From: Candidatus Bathyarchaeota archaeon | GTDB taxonomy: Archaea > Thermoproteota > Bathyarchaeia > Bathyarchaeales > SOJC01 | Direction of reading: 5' to 3' | DNA length: 52,982 bases | Assembly: GCA_020354575.1 (NCBI GenBank) | Contig: CP070649.1 | Location: 56,608-109,589, forward strand | Shown: positions 18,497-28,165 of the stretch, one piece after another | How the letters are laid out: each line of letters begins with the position of its first letter | Numbering within the stretch: position 1 is the first letter of the stretch | Translations under genes and position numbers: made by a program | The notes under the pieces: generated by a model | Told to the model about the DNA's origin: nothing | The model's input: only the letters and a program-made list of their open reading frames with translations | Databases searched by the model: none

Positions 18497-18626
18497 GGGC
18501 TCGTGGTCTAGTCAAAGCGTCAGGTTGAGGTAAATCGGCATTCATCCTGGCTCCTGCGCTTCTAGTCTGGATTAGGACGCTGGCCTGCGGAGCCGGAGAT
18601 CTGGGGTTCAAATCCCCACGGGCCCG
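18497..18626 (+). tRNA. tRNA-Arg (anticodon GCG), with 54-nt insertion/intron in the D-loop
   Basis: Acceptor stem GGGCTCG (18497-18503) pairs with CGGGCCC (18619-18625), discriminator G 18626. The anticodon loop CTGCGGA (18585-18591) gives anticodon GCG (arginine, CGC codons) on a stem CTGGC/GCCGG. The T-arm TGGGG-TTCAAAT-CCCCA is standard. The D-arm is interrupted: TCTAGTC occurs at 18507-18513 and again at 18561-18567, and removing 54 nt between the copies restores a normal D-arm (stem GTCT/GGAC, with one T-G pair) and a 76-nt tRNA. The insert can fold on itself (AAGCG with CGCTT, CAGG with CCTG). The exact splice register is ambiguous because of the repeat. CCA is not encoded. Confidence 0.9.
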
Positions 18627-18749
18627 CTATCCTCTGATAGTTCAAGTATGAGTGACACATAGGAACTGTATCTGCATAGGAAATATTCTATGACTCGTAA
18701 TCATAGATATATTCCCCAATTTCCTACTTCAGCCTAGAGGCATAGCTTC

Positions 18750-18962
18750 TTGAGAAGGGTTCAATTTCGTTTCTGTTTTCCGCCAATATATGGAATTTAT
18801 GACACCGGCAAAGGGGAGATTTATATCTTTGGGGAGCATGATGGCAGAATTGAAGATGTTTTAAGTCATGAGGTTTTACACTGGGCGCTGCAAAAAATCG
18901 CAGGAAAAGAAGCGAGCTTAAACCTTGATAATCTTCCACCGAAAATATTGAGAACTCAGTAG
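18750..18962 (+). CDS. Minimal HExxH protein
   Basis: A 70-aa protein with a zincin-like motif, LSHEVLHWAL (HEVLH near residues 40-44), preceded by the strand/turn GEIYIFGEHDG and followed by KEASLNLDNLP. I recall similar small archaeal proteins with an HExxH helix but no named function. An in-frame TAG 15 bases upstream leaves TTG at 18750 as the only sensible start. The lack of a third ligand region makes full metallopeptidase activity doubtful. It might be a remnant of a larger zincin. Confidence 0.6.
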   Translation: MRRVQFRFCFPPIYGIYDTGKGEIYIFGEHDGRIEDVLSHEVLHWALQKIAGKEASLNLDNLPPKILRTQ

Positions 18963-18976
18963 AAGATTTCAACACA

Positions 18977-19279
18977 TTACCAATCGTTGATAATTTTCTC
19001 TTTATCGAGCATTTTCAAGGCATCGTATTGCGCTAGGTAATAGGCTCCTCTTTTGCTGGCAAAATAAATTTTCTTTCCATTGAAATCCTCCACTTCAATC
19101 AATCTCATTCGAATTAGTTCATCCAGGTAAAGTTGTAGATGCTTGGAGTTTGATTGGATCTTCTTTGCAATCTCAGCTTTGGACTGCCCACTCTTGGCCT
19201 GAGTAACTATAGCTGCAATTATCTCTGTTCGACTCCTCTTCTTTCGCTTTGATAATGGTTTCTTTGAAGCCGAACCCAT
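18977..19279 (-). CDS. Winged-helix DNA-binding protein
   Basis: A 100-aa regulator of the archaeal single-winged-helix type (HTH_45-like). The pattern is RTEIIAAIVTQAKSGQSKAE (helix 1 and 2), SNSKHLQLYLDELIRMRLI (recognition helix) and a wing (FNGKKIYFASKRG), followed by a short helix. The N-terminus is highly basic. The ATG is at the start with no strong ribosome site. It converges on the HExxH gene with a 14-bp gap. The target is unknown. Confidence 0.8.
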   Translation of the reverse strand: MGSASKKPLSKRKKRSRTEIIAAIVTQAKSGQSKAEIAKKIQSNSKHLQLYLDELIRMRLIEVEDFNGKKIYFASKRGAYYLAQYDALKMLDKEKIINDW

Positions 19280-19415
19280 CAGGAATCAAAATTTGTGAAT
19301 TTGAAGATATATAAAAATGCTTGCGTAATAGAAACTAGCTTGAAACAATAGCGGCTACAGGCATAAAATATATGTAAACGCTTAAATCGTATAGTTTTTA
19401 GCTTGTGGTTGCAGA

Positions 19416-21359
19416 ATGGTCTCCGTTAACCCATTTGGGGATTTTCGAGAAAATTGCAGGGATGCTTTAAGAGAATCCATCACTCAGCTTTTTCCTTCCA
19501 TTTCTGTTGAATCTTTCCTGTTAGATATTCCGCCTAATCCTGAATTCGGTGAATTAGCTTCGACAATATGTTTTGAACTTGGAAGGCAAATGGAAAAGAA
19601 ACCAAAAAAGATGGCAAAACAAATCGTAGATATAATGGAGATGGACAATTTTCCACTAATAAAAGCAGTAACCGTCGCGGGCCAAGGATATGTTAATTTC
19701 TACGCTAACTTCACTGCTCTATCAAAGACTACAATAGAGTCAATTCATTCTTTAGACACGACCTATGGCTTCGTTAAAACGAATAAACCAAAAAGAATAA
19801 TTGTCGAGCACACAAGCTCAAATCCAATGTCTCCAATCCACATCGGTCAAGCCAGAAATCCAATCCTCGGAGATTCTCTTGCCCGTCTCTTGACCGCACG
19901 TGGTCACACAGTCTTTCGCCACTTCTACATTGACGATGTAGGACGACAATCAGCGGTAGCTGCGTATGGATATCAGAAGTTGGGAAAACCATCTCCAAAG
20001 GAAAAACCAGATCATTATATAGGCTTGATATACACTTTGACAAGCTGCCTTATTGAAATCAATAGGCTGAAGAAAGAAACGGAAAAAAGTATTGAAGGCG
20101 CATCCGAAACTACCCAACTTATGCAACGACAACTTGATGAATGGCTCTCAATTGCTGCGGAACTAGAGGCTAAGCATCCTAAGCTTTTCAATCAACTCTT
20201 GGAGAAAACAATGAAGGACAAGGACAAACAAACTTTAGTCAATAATTTGAATCGGGCTTATGAAATTGGCAAAGAAAAAGCGCGTGTATTAGTCCGTGAG
20301 GTTTGCCATTTATCATTGGAAGGGATACGGGAAACGCTCATCAATGCAGAAATCTTCTTTGACTCTTGGGATTGGGAAAGTGAATTTGCGTGGAATAGCG
20401 ACGTTTCTAAGATTTTGAATGCACTGAAGAAAACTGGTTATGTCTATCAAGAAGGCCCTGTACTAGAATTTGACGCTAACAAAGTTGCTGAAGATTTCAG
20501 GCTGAAGGAAAAACTTGGGATGAAAGATGATTATGAAATTCCTTCCTTAACACTTGTTAGATCTGATGGCACAACTCTCTATACAACAAGGGACATCCCG
20601 TATACCTTGTGGAAGTTTAGGATCGCTGAAGAGGTGATTAATGTAGTTGGAATGGAACAGAAGTTATCACAACAGCAACTGAAGTTGGCCTTGTGGGGTC
20701 TAGGGTATGCTGAGAAAGCAAAAAATCTTACTCATTTCTCTTATAACTTGGTGACATTACCAGGATATAAAATGTCTAGTCGCAAAGGACGGTACATATC
20801 TTTTGATGAAGTCATTGAAGAAGCAGTAAAACGAGCTCGTGAAGAGGTTGAGACGCGTTCACCTCAGCTACCTGAAGCAGAGAAACAGAAAATCTCGAAA
20901 ATCGTTGGGATCGGAGCTTTGAAATATGCCCTCGTTGAAGTCGACCCAATAAAGCCAGTAGTTTTCACCTGGGATAGAGTAATAAATTTTGAAAGAAACA
21001 GCGCTCCGTACATACAATACTCTCATGCACGAGCTTGTAGTATATTGAAAAAAGCAACTAAATCTAAAAGGCTGAACTTCTCCTTACTTGTTGAGCCAAT
21101 GGAGCGTGATCTCATTCTTACATTAGCACGATTCCCTGAAGTTTTCATTAACTCCGCGGATAATCTTAAGCCCAGCGCGATAAGTGACTATGCGAATCTT
21201 TTAGCAGACAAATTCAATAGTTTCTATAACGCCTTATCGGTAATAGGAGCAAAACCTAAAGCGCTTAGCAACACCCGTCGAGCTTTGGTCGAAGCGGTCA
21301 GCATTGTTATTAGAAATTCATTGAATTTAATTGGAATTAAAGCCCCTTTAAGAATGTGA
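19416..21359 (+). CDS. argS: Arginine--tRNA ligase
   Basis: A 647-aa class I arginyl-tRNA synthetase. An N-terminal additional domain for D-loop recognition is followed by the HIGH-like motif SPIHIGQARN (about residue 141) and the KMSSRKGR signature (about residue 451), then the DALR anticodon-binding domain at the C-terminus. It charges tRNA-Arg with arginine. A tRNA-Arg gene lies only 0.8 kb upstream. No clear ribosome site precedes the ATG, while AT-rich sequence 25-35 bases upstream suggests a leaderless transcript. Confidence 0.95.
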   Translation: MVSVNPFGDFRENCRDALRESITQLFPSISVESFLLDIPPNPEFGELASTICFELGRQMEKKPKKMAKQIVDIMEMDNFPLIKAVTVAGQGYVNFYANFTALSKTTIESIHSLDTTYGFVKTNKPKRIIVEHTSSNPMSPIHIGQARNPILGDSLARLLTARGHTVFRHFYIDDVGRQSAVAAYGYQKLGKPSPKEKPDHYIGLIYTLTSCLIEINRLKKETEKSIEGASETTQLMQRQLDEWLSIAAELEAKHPKLFNQLLEKTMKDKDKQTLVNNLNRAYEIGKEKARVLVREVCHLSLEGIRETLINAEIFFDSWDWESEFAWNSDVSKILNALKKTGYVYQEGPVLEFDANKVAEDFRLKEKLGMKDDYEIPSLTLVRSDGTTLYTTRDIPYTLWKFRIAEEVINVVGMEQKLSQQQLKLALWGLGYAEKAKNLTHFSYNLVTLPGYKMSSRKGRYISFDEVIEEAVKRAREEVETRSPQLPEAEKQKISKIVGIGALKYALVEVDPIKPVVFTWDRVINFERNSAPYIQYSHARACSILKKATKSKRLNFSLLVEPMERDLILTLARFPEVFINSADNLKPSAISDYANLLADKFNSFYNALSVIGAKPKALSNTRRALVEAVSIVIRNSLNLIGIKAPLRM

Positions 21360-21423
21360 CTTCAATAGGCCCGATTTTCAACAATTTAAATGCGATGTTT
21401 GAGGCGCCCATCAATGTCAAAGA

Positions 21424-21432
21424 TCTTATATA
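21424..21432 (+). promoter_or_regulatory. TATA box for the candidate RNA at 21455-21540
   Basis: CTTATATAG-like sequence lies about 25-30 bases before a stem-loop-rich segment with no coding frame, with a purine-rich stretch (CAAAGAT) upstream that could act as the TFB element. Confidence 0.35.
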
Positions 21433-21454
21433 GAACTTACTTATAGAACCTAAC

Positions 21455-21540
21455 TTCACTCAGGGGGTTGTGACTGAGGCAATTATCTCCTTTCTCCTCG
21501 GTCTTTCAATGGAAAGGCCAGTCACAGCCTTCACTCTTTT
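21455..21540 (+). ncRNA. Candidate structured RNA (or complex terminator after argS)
   Basis: Between the argS stop and the acs gene on the other strand, no reading frame is convincing but the sequence folds well. An outer stem pairs GGTTGTGACTG (21466-21476) with CAGTCACAGCC (21519-21529), eleven pairs including one wobble. Inside are GAGG/CCTC (21476-21479 with 21496-21499) and a hairpin GGTCTTTC-AATG-GAAAGGCC (21500-21519). A TATA-like box sits about 30 bases upstream and a T-run (CTCTTTTTC) follows. The family is not recognised. It may instead be part of a terminator. Confidence 0.35.
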
Positions 21541-21600
21541 TCTACGTGGCAATCGAAAAGGAAGTTTTATATCCTTTAATATGGATTTGGATAAGTTCTT

Positions 21601-23565
21601 TTAGCCCACTTTCTGCTTCAAGTCTTCAACAGTTTCTGGATTCATTAAAGTAGTAGTGTCACCGACTGTTTCACCTTTAACTAAAGCTTTTAAAATTCTT
21701 CGCATAATTTTCCCACTTCTAGTCTTTGGGAGCGCATCAGTCATGACGATTTTTGCAGGCTTTGCCGTAGGACCTATAGCTCTAATGACCTGCTGGATAA
21801 GTTCACTCTCCAACTCTGTAGATGGATTTATACCTTGTTTTAAGACAACAAAGGCAATTGGGACTTCACCCTTTACTTCATGAGGTGCAGCGACCACCGC
21901 GCATTCAGCAACAGAAGAGTTCTGAGTCAAGGCATTTTCAACCTCTGCCGTGGAAAGTCGATGTCCTGCAACCTTCATTACATCATCTACTCTGCCCGTC
22001 AAACGTATGTTGCCTAACTCGTCCCACCAAATTGCTCCATCACTTGTATAATAGATCTTGTCACCATAAGTATTCCAATACTGCGCTGCATACCTTTCTG
22101 GATCTTTGTAGACTCCCCTTAACATACCAGGAGAAAAAGGGCTTTTCTGTACAAGATATCCGCCTTCTCCAATCTTGACTGGTTGTCCAGTTTCATCGAG
22201 TATATCATGAATTGTTCCTGGAAAGCTTCTTCCTGCTACAGTTGGAATGAAGGGACCAATTCCTGGCAACGCATTAATTAGAGTTGCACCTGTCTCAGTT
22301 TGCCACCATGTGTCTATTACGGGGCATCTTCCTCCCCCTATGTGATTGAAGTACCACATCCACGCATCCTGATTAATTGGTTCACCAACAGTACCAAGAA
22401 GGCGCAAGCTTCTTAGATTATGTTTTTCAGGCCATTCTTCACCCCATCTTAGCAACATGCGTATCGCGGTTGGAGCAGTGTAGAATATTGTAACACCAAA
22501 TTTCTCTACAATCTCCCACCATCGATCAACTTGAGGAAAGTTTAATGCACCCTCATAGACCAATATGGTTGCCCCATTAAGTAATGGTCCGTAGCACGCG
22601 TATGTATGCCCTGTAATCCAACCTATATCAGCCGTGCACCAAAATATATCATCATCGTGAAGATCGAAGTCCCATTTTGCAGTCCAAAGGGCGACGGTCA
22701 AATAGCCGCCAGTATCATGAATTATTCCCTTTGGTTTTCCTGTTGTACCACTGGTGTAAAGTATGAAGAGCATGTCTTCGCTGTCCATAGGTTCAGGTTC
22801 ACAATAGAGTGGGGCTTTGGCCATCAATTGATCCCACCAAACATCCCTTCCCTTGGTCATTCTAATTGGATTTCCTGCTCGTTTCACAACAATCACATGT
22901 TTGATGTCTGTGTCAGCTACCCCGAGGTCTGCGTTTGCTTTAAGATCGACGATCTTGCCCCTTCGATAATAGCCATCTGCTGTGACAAGGATTTTGGCTT
23001 CAGCATCCTTCATTCTACTTTTTAAAGATTCGCCGCTGAATGCTGAGAAGACAACACTGTGAATAGCACCAATTCGAGCGCATGCCAGCATCGCTATCTG
23101 GACTTCGGGTATCATTGGCAAGTAAATGCCTATGCGATCACCCTTTTGTACACCTAAGCTCTTGAGCACATTCGCCAGTTTATTAACTTCACGATAGAGG
23201 TCATTATAGGTGAGGACTCGAGTTGGTTCATCCGGAGGTTCAGGTTCCCATATTATGGCTGCCTTATTCTTGCGCCATGTTTTTACGTGACGATCAAGAG
23301 CATTATAAGAGGCATTGATCTTCCCGTTAAGAAACCATTTATAATAAGGAGGATCCCACTGGTATGTTTCCGTCCAGGCCTTGAACCATTCAAGTCCTTC
23401 TTTGGCTTTTTTTCCCCAAAAAGCTATGGGATTTTTTTCCGCTTCTTTGTAGATCGATTCATCGCTTACCCAAGCCTTTTTCTTCATTATTTCCGTTGGC
23501 CAGAACAAGAATCGATTATTTGGATCTTCTTTAACCCATTTTTTTGGCTCTGACATGGTTTGCAT
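21601..23565 (-). CDS. acs: Acetyl-CoA synthetase, AMP-forming
   Basis: A 654-aa member of the acyl-adenylate synthetase family. It converts acetate, ATP and CoA to acetyl-CoA, AMP and PPi. Adenylation motif [11 protein letters not shown], the WWQTETG substrate/ATP motif, the YTSDGA hinge region and the conserved [13 protein letters not shown] with its catalytic C-terminal lysine are all present. Length is normal for Acs. An ATG at 23556 is an alternative start. It is followed on the same strand, upstream in transcription order, by the acetate-type transporter gene, and faces the pyrophosphatase on the other strand. Confidence 0.94.
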   Translation of the reverse strand: MQTMSEPKKWVKEDPNNRFLFWPTEIMKKKAWVSDESIYKEAEKNPIAFWGKKAKEGLEWFKAWTETYQWDPPYYKWFLNGKINASYNALDRHVKTWRKNKAAIIWEPEPPDEPTRVLTYNDLYREVNKLANVLKSLGVQKGDRIGIYLPMIPEVQIAMLACARIGAIHSVVFSAFSGESLKSRMKDAEAKILVTADGYYRRGKIVDLKANADLGVADTDIKHVIVVKRAGNPIRMTKGRDVWWDQLMAKAPLYCEPEPMDSEDMLFILYTSGTTGKPKGIIHDTGGYLTVALWTAKWDFDLHDDDIFWCTADIGWITGHTYACYGPLLNGATILVYEGALNFPQVDRWWEIVEKFGVTIFYTAPTAIRMLLRWGEEWPEKHNLRSLRLLGTVGEPINQDAWMWYFNHIGGGRCPVIDTWWQTETGATLINALPGIGPFIPTVAGRSFPGTIHDILDETGQPVKIGEGGYLVQKSPFSPGMLRGVYKDPERYAAQYWNTYGDKIYYTSDGAIWWDELGNIRLTGRVDDVMKVAGHRLSTAEVENALTQNSSVAECAVVAAPHEVKGEVPIAFVVLKQGINPSTELESELIQQVIRAIGPTAKPAKIVMTDALPKTRSGKIMRRILKALVKGETVGDTTTLMNPETVEDLKQKVG

Positions 23566-23654
23566 CTCTATTTAGAGCTTATGGAATGCAAACGTCAAAT
23601 AAAGCCTTTCTTTCACCTAAAACTATTATCATGCTTGGGAAACAGAGACTCTTT

Positions 23655-24224
23655 TCAACTAACTGGGCATATGGGGAGAACAGTTTTTTCTTGAGCTTCG
23701 TTTATTATTTCAGCTATGCCGAGATAGACTGCACTTAGACCACATATTATACCTTCGTATCCTGTGATTACGCCAATCTCTACACTACCTGTCAAGTCTC
23801 TAGCAGCAAGCAAGAAGAATAGAATCGCCAAGCTTGCGAGTACAAACTGCAAGGTTCGATTAGTTCTCAATGCACCAAAGAACATTAAGAGGGTAAAGAT
23901 TCCCCACATAAAGAAGTATGCTGCCATGGCTATGTCATTCGATCTCTGAACCTGAAAAACCGTAATTGTGGGCATTATTATAATCGCGACTAGCGACCAC
24001 CAGAATAACCCATACGAGCAGAAAGCTGTAGTTCCAAATGTATTGCCTCTCCGATATTCCATCACCCCAGCAATTATTTGAGCCAACCCCCCATAGGCTA
24101 GCCCCATAGCGAGAATCATACTGTTCAAAGGATAGAATCCAGCATTGTGGATATTAAGAAGGACAGTTGTCAATCCAAAGCCCATTAGTCCGAGGGGGGC
24201 TGGATTTGCAGATTGCTTATCCAT
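23655..24224 (-). CDS. satP: SatP/GPR1/FUN34/YaaH family acetate transporter
   Basis: A 189-aa membrane protein with about six helices. The family signature [14 protein letters not shown] is at residues 6-19, and the following [19 protein letters not shown] is also diagnostic. Relatives move acetate or succinate by proton symport. Start ATG has GAGG upstream. It is 90 bp from the acs start and points the same way, so it is likely to be transcribed first with acs. Acetate as substrate is inferred from that pairing. Confidence 0.92.
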   Translation of the reverse strand: MDKQSANPAPLGLMGFGLTTVLLNIHNAGFYPLNSMILAMGLAYGGLAQIIAGVMEYRRGNTFGTTAFCSYGLFWWSLVAIIIMPTITVFQVQRSNDIAMAAYFFMWGIFTLLMFFGALRTNRTLQFVLASLAILFFLLAARDLTGSVEIGVITGYEGIICGLSAVYLGIAEIINEAQEKTVLPICPVS

Positions 24225-24327
24225 ATCAAAACCTCTGTACTGGAAAAGTTAGGTGATATTGATAGAGATATAAAACTTTTCGAAACCGTTAAAAGTCTGT
24301 TAATGTTAAGTCAAGAAAACTATTAAA

Positions 24328-26433
24328 ATGGAGCTCATATTGATGACATGGACCCTAATCGCACCAATAGCAGCTTTAGTTGCTGTCATCTTCTCAATAT
24401 ATCTTTACTTTTATGTAAACAGCAAGAGTAGTGGAACGCCTAAAATGATAGAGATTTCAGAAGCTATCAAAGAAGGAGCAAGAGCCTTTTTAAAAAGAGA
24501 ATACATTGCTCTAACCGTCTTTGTAGCTATCATGGCGTTGATTTTGACTATTACTCTAGGAATTTTCATGAATACAGGAGTCGAAATAGGCCCTAGCTAC
24601 ATTTTTGGATCAATTTGCTCCGCCATTGCAGGTTTTCTCGGTATGGAAGTGGCTATACGTGCAAATGTAAAAACCGCAAATGCAGCCCAAGAAGGATTAA
24701 ACAAAGCCTTTCCAATAGCTTTTCGTGGAGGAGCAGTCATGGGCCTTTCTGTGGTTGGCCTAGCGCTTTTAGGGATATCAGTTGTTTACTTCTTTACTGG
24801 CAGACCTGAACTCGTCCTGGGTTTTAGCTTTGGAGCCAGCGCAATGGCCTTGTTTGCCAAAGCAGGGGGAGGAATTTACACTAAAACAGCTGATGTAGGA
24901 GCCGACTTGGTTGGGAAAGTGGAGATGGGGATTCCAGAAGATGACCCTCGAAATCCAGCTGTAATTGCTGACAACGTTGGTGACAATGTTGGTGATGTTG
25001 CCGGAATGGGTGCCGATCTCTTTGACTCCTATGTGGCTAGCATCGTTGCTGTAATGATTTTGGGAGAAGGACTGCGTCAAGTAGCGCCACTTGACAACCC
25101 CTATGTAAATCTCCCCCTAATATTCGCTGGATTGGGAATTATTGCGTCTATAATAGGAATAGTAACAGTGAGAGTTGGCAAAAAGGGCAATCCTGGAAAA
25201 GCTCTAAACTGGGGAACATACTTCACGTGTGCTATTCTTATTAGCCTGACGTTCCTAGTCACGGTGTATTTAGAGTTTCCATTGGAAATTTGGGGCGCAC
25301 TTACTGTAGGCCTAATAGCCGGCATAATTATTGGAGTAACTACTGATTATTTCACGTCTATAGACCGAATGCCTGCCAAAAAGACTGCTGAAGCCTCCCA
25401 GACAGGCGCAGCAATAAACATCATTTCAGGTTTCTCATATGGTTTGATAAGCATGTTTCCCCCTCTTTTGGGCATAGGAATTGCTTCTGCCACAGCCTTC
25501 TTCATATGCGAAATTGGAATAGGCGCTGGGTTTGGTGTCTATGGAGTGGGAATGAGCGCTGTCGGAATGCTATCCATAGTGGGAATGATCGTAGCTGGTG
25601 ATGCCTATGGTCCAATAGTAGACAATTCAAAAGGAATTGCAGAGCAAGCAGGTCTGGAAGAAGAAGTTATTGATATTGCTGATCGACTTGATGCTGCAGG
25701 CAACACCGCTAAAGCCATAACAAAAGGCTTCGCGATCGGTGCAGCCGGGCTGACAGTAATAGCGTTGCTTGCGGCCTACCAAGAAATCGTTCAGAGAGAA
25801 GCTGGGAGAATCATCTTTGATCTTATGAATCCCTTTGTTTTAGCGGGAGCACTTATTGGCATCGCCATGCCCGCTGTATTCTCCGCCATGGTTATGCTTG
25901 GTGTTGGCAGGAATGCCTTTCTGATGATTAAGGAAGTTCGAAGGCAATTTAAGGAAATTCCAGGCTTGAAAGACGGAAAAGAAGGCGCCAAACCCGATTA
26001 TGCAAAATGTGTCGATATAGCCACAAAAGGAGCACTGAAAGAACTCCTACCACCAAGCTTGATAAGTATAGGGGTTACATTATCAGTTGGCTTTGTCGGA
26101 GAATTCGCTGCTAGTTTATTGGGTCCTACATATCAATTCGGAGGCATTCAAGCCCTTGGGGGATACTTGGGGGGTAGCATCTTCTCAGGATTGATCTTTG
26201 CTTTGCTTATGTCTAATTCTGGAGGTTTATGGGATAATGCCAAAAAGTATATTGAGGCAGGAAAACTTGGAGGCAAAGGCTCCGATGCCCACAAGGCTGC
26301 AGTGATTGGCGATACTGTAGGCGACCCCTTCAAAGATACTGCGGGACCGTCATTAAATACGATGATCACAGTGATGTCTTTAGTTGCCTCAGTGTTCGCT
26401 CCCCTTATTGTTGCCTTTGCTCTTATATTGTAG
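24328..26433 (+). CDS. hppA: Membrane proton-pumping pyrophosphatase
   Basis: A 701-aa integral membrane pyrophosphatase with about sixteen helices. It couples PPi hydrolysis to cation export. Active-site motif [20 protein letters not shown] is present, as are the later [17 protein letters not shown] and [20 protein letters not shown] segments. At the position that separates the two families, the text is [13 protein letters not shown] lysine there is the hallmark of K+-independent, usually H+-pumping, enzymes. The ATG at 24328 has no ribosome site; ATG 24343 is an alternative. It is divergent from satP/acs, whose product PPi it can consume. Confidence 0.94.
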   Translation: MELILMTWTLIAPIAALVAVIFSIYLYFYVNSKSSGTPKMIEISEAIKEGARAFLKREYIALTVFVAIMALILTITLGIFMNTGVEIGPSYIFGSICSAIAGFLGMEVAIRANVKTANAAQEGLNKAFPIAFRGGAVMGLSVVGLALLGISVVYFFTGRPELVLGFSFGASAMALFAKAGGGIYTKTADVGADLVGKVEMGIPEDDPRNPAVIADNVGDNVGDVAGMGADLFDSYVASIVAVMILGEGLRQVAPLDNPYVNLPLIFAGLGIIASIIGIVTVRVGKKGNPGKALNWGTYFTCAILISLTFLVTVYLEFPLEIWGALTVGLIAGIIIGVTTDYFTSIDRMPAKKTAEASQTGAAINIISGFSYGLISMFPPLLGIGIASATAFFICEIGIGAGFGVYGVGMSAVGMLSIVGMIVAGDAYGPIVDNSKGIAEQAGLEEEVIDIADRLDAAGNTAKAITKGFAIGAAGLTVIALLAAYQEIVQREAGRIIFDLMNPFVLAGALIGIAMPAVFSAMVMLGVGRNAFLMIKEVRRQFKEIPGLKDGKEGAKPDYAKCVDIATKGALKELLPPSLISIGVTLSVGFVGEFAASLLGPTYQFGGIQALGGYLGGSIFSGLIFALLMSNSGGLWDNAKKYIEAGKLGGKGSDAHKAAVIGDTVGDPFKDTAGPSLNTMITVMSLVASVFAPLIVAFALIL

Positions 26434-26467
26434 AAGCTACGCTAGCAAATGCGGAATTGAAGAAAAT

Positions 26468-27244
26468 CTAGAATTTCTCTATCTCGGCAGCTATTTCCCT
26501 AAGATGCTGAGTAAATGGATGATTAGGTTCATCTCTGGCGAATATCTTAGTTCCACCAGCACGCAAAACGTCACAGAAGCAGGGTATAATCTTCAACACA
26601 GGTAACGTATGAGTATTTTCAAAACGCTTAGATACACTGTCTCTCTCCAGAGGTGTCGACAGAAACTCTATAGGGACCTTATTCATTAAAATTCCTGTCT
26701 TTTTCTCAAACAGATCATACAATTCATGAGTCATCCTCTTAGTCCCTTGAATATCAGATGCATCAATTGTACTCACAACTATCACAACATCTGCACTTAC
26801 AATAGCATTAATAGAGGAGTATTGCAGCCCAGGGCTTGTATCGAATAATAAATAATCCAACTCCATGTCGTTGAGAAGACTATTTTTTAGTGATAGCAGT
26901 CTCCCTAGAGCTCGCATCTCCCATTTGCGATCCTTAGCGGACATGTCCCGTAAAGCTTCAGTAGTTGGGTTCGCCAAACCGACTAGCATCGTACCGTTAC
27001 ATTCACACCTAGGAGTATAATCCAGCAGAACCTTATTGATCTCACATGCACCATTCAAATAATCGTTTAACCAATAATCGGATCCATTAAGCTCAAAGAT
27101 AGATTGAAGACTTGGGGCACGAAAATCCATATCAAGAAGGCAGACTTTCTTTCCCATTTTGGCATAGGCTGCCGCAAGATTAACAGATAAGAGCGTTTTT
27201 CCTGTACCACCCTTGTAGCTATGAATCGCAATAATTTTACCCAA
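26468..27244 (-). CDS. ParA/MinD-family ATPase
   Basis: A 258-aa deviant-Walker ATPase. It has YKGGTGKTLLSVNLA (about residues 10-24), LLDMDFRAPS and LLFDTSPGLQYSS motifs as in ParA/MinD proteins. Such ATPases move along DNA or membrane to place cargo. The TTG start has GGGGG upstream. It follows the small partner gene by 11 bases, and both are separate from the CooC ATPases at the other end of the window. Cysteines at CECNGT suggest no nickel-binding CxC-type dimer, so CooC-like function is not supported. Confidence 0.88.
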   Translation of the reverse strand: MGKIIAIHSYKGGTGKTLLSVNLAAAYAKMGKKVCLLDMDFRAPSLQSIFELNGSDYWLNDYLNGACEINKVLLDYTPRCECNGTMLVGLANPTTEALRDMSAKDRKWEMRALGRLLSLKNSLLNDMELDYLLFDTSPGLQYSSINAIVSADVVIVVSTIDASDIQGTKRMTHELYDLFEKKTGILMNKVPIEFLSTPLERDSVSKRFENTHTLPVLKIIPCFCDVLRAGGTKIFARDEPNHPFTQHLREIAAEIEKF

Positions 27245-27255
27245 GCTTTTTCCCC

Positions 27256-27615
27256 CTATTTTTCAACAAAGAAATACGCTTTTCTCCCCTTTCTTTCCTT
27301 CTTTAAATACCCCATCAAGACGAGTTGATTTAAGTAGCCACTTTCTACTGCCCTAGCACGTTTAGTATGCTCAGATACCTCTTCAGCAGTAGCGCGTCCA
27401 AGTTTGCAGATAGTCACAGCCGTCTTCCTTAGATGGTCAGGCAAGGAAAGAAGGGTCATTACATCCAAGGCCTCAGGTAAATCCTGCATTACAAAATCTT
27501 GCTTCTTTCCCTTCTGAATTTCAATGAATACTTCCATTTTCTCATTCAGTCTATCCAAACTTTCTTTGATTTTTTCCAGTAAAATAGCAGGATTTCTTCC
27601 TAGCGGCTTTTTCAT
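27256..27615 (-). CDS. Small partner of the ParA-like ATPase (predicted winged helix)
   Basis: A 119-aa basic protein. The N-terminus has a helical segment (AILLEKIKESLDRLNEKMEVFIEIQKGK), and the C-terminal half reads like a winged helix (TICKLGRATAEEVSEHTKRARAVESGYLNQL and GYLKKERKGRKAYF). It is translated just ahead of the ParA-like gene (11 bases apart), which suggests an adaptor or DNA-binding partner. I set the start at the second Met, after GGATAAG; GTG 27621 is in frame upstream. Family is not recognised by name. Confidence 0.72.
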   Translation of the reverse strand: MKKPLGRNPAILLEKIKESLDRLNEKMEVFIEIQKGKKQDFVMQDLPEALDVMTLLSLPDHLRKTAVTICKLGRATAEEVSEHTKRARAVESGYLNQLVLMGYLKKERKGRKAYFFVEK

Positions 27616-27794
27616 CGTCACTTATCCACACCAGAACTCATGATAGTTATACCTACAGTAAAGAACGGTGGCAGGTTCTATTAAATCTTACGACATAATT
27701 TTACAGATTCACAAGCTTCAAGCACGTTTGTCTAGAGTACTTACGCTCAGTACTCTATTGATGAAAAACAAGATTGCTGAAAGAGAAGAGGGGT

Positions 27795-28085
27795 TTAGAG
27801 GGTTGCTGGCAGTCGCCGCGATTCTTCCACTAATGGAAGAACAGTTTTGAGTTCGCGGAAGTATTTTAGGACTGTGATGCCTCGCTGAGTAATAGCATAT
27901 ACAACACGTTTCTTTCCAACAGTACGCTCTTCAACGAGGTTTTGTTGAATTAGAAATTGGAGATATTGTTTTAACACGCTACAGTTAACGTTTGCTTTGT
28001 ACATTATATGAGTTAACTTAAGGGGTCCTCGTTGTGATAGGACTTTAAGGATGTCGATGTACATTTCAAGTTTGGAACGTCGCAT
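27795..28085 (-). CDS. Archaeal winged-helix regulator (HTH_45-like)
   Basis: A 96-aa wHTH protein. YIDILKVLSQRGPLKLTHIM (helices 1-2), NVNCSVLKQYLQFLIQQNLVEE (recognition helix) and VGKKRVVYAITQRG (wing) match the common TACK-archaeal HTH family, with a C-terminal helix that may dimerise. The ATG at 28085 has GAGGTTTG seven bases upstream. Function unknown. It is in a run of small minus-strand genes with the PUA protein and the ParA pair. Confidence 0.85.
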   Translation of the reverse strand: MRRSKLEMYIDILKVLSQRGPLKLTHIMYKANVNCSVLKQYLQFLIQQNLVEERTVGKKRVVYAITQRGITVLKYFRELKTVLPLVEESRRLPATL

Positions 28086-28165
28086 GTTCAAACCTCTTTA
28101 GCGTGTTTTTCAGTAATTTAGATATAAATCATTTATGTATTTGGAATCAGTTTTTCTCTCCATTA

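Noticed and set aside
27668-27850. A 60-aa open frame on the plus strand between two minus-strand genes
   Set aside because: It overlaps the end of the wHTH gene, has no ribosome site and no recognisable pattern.
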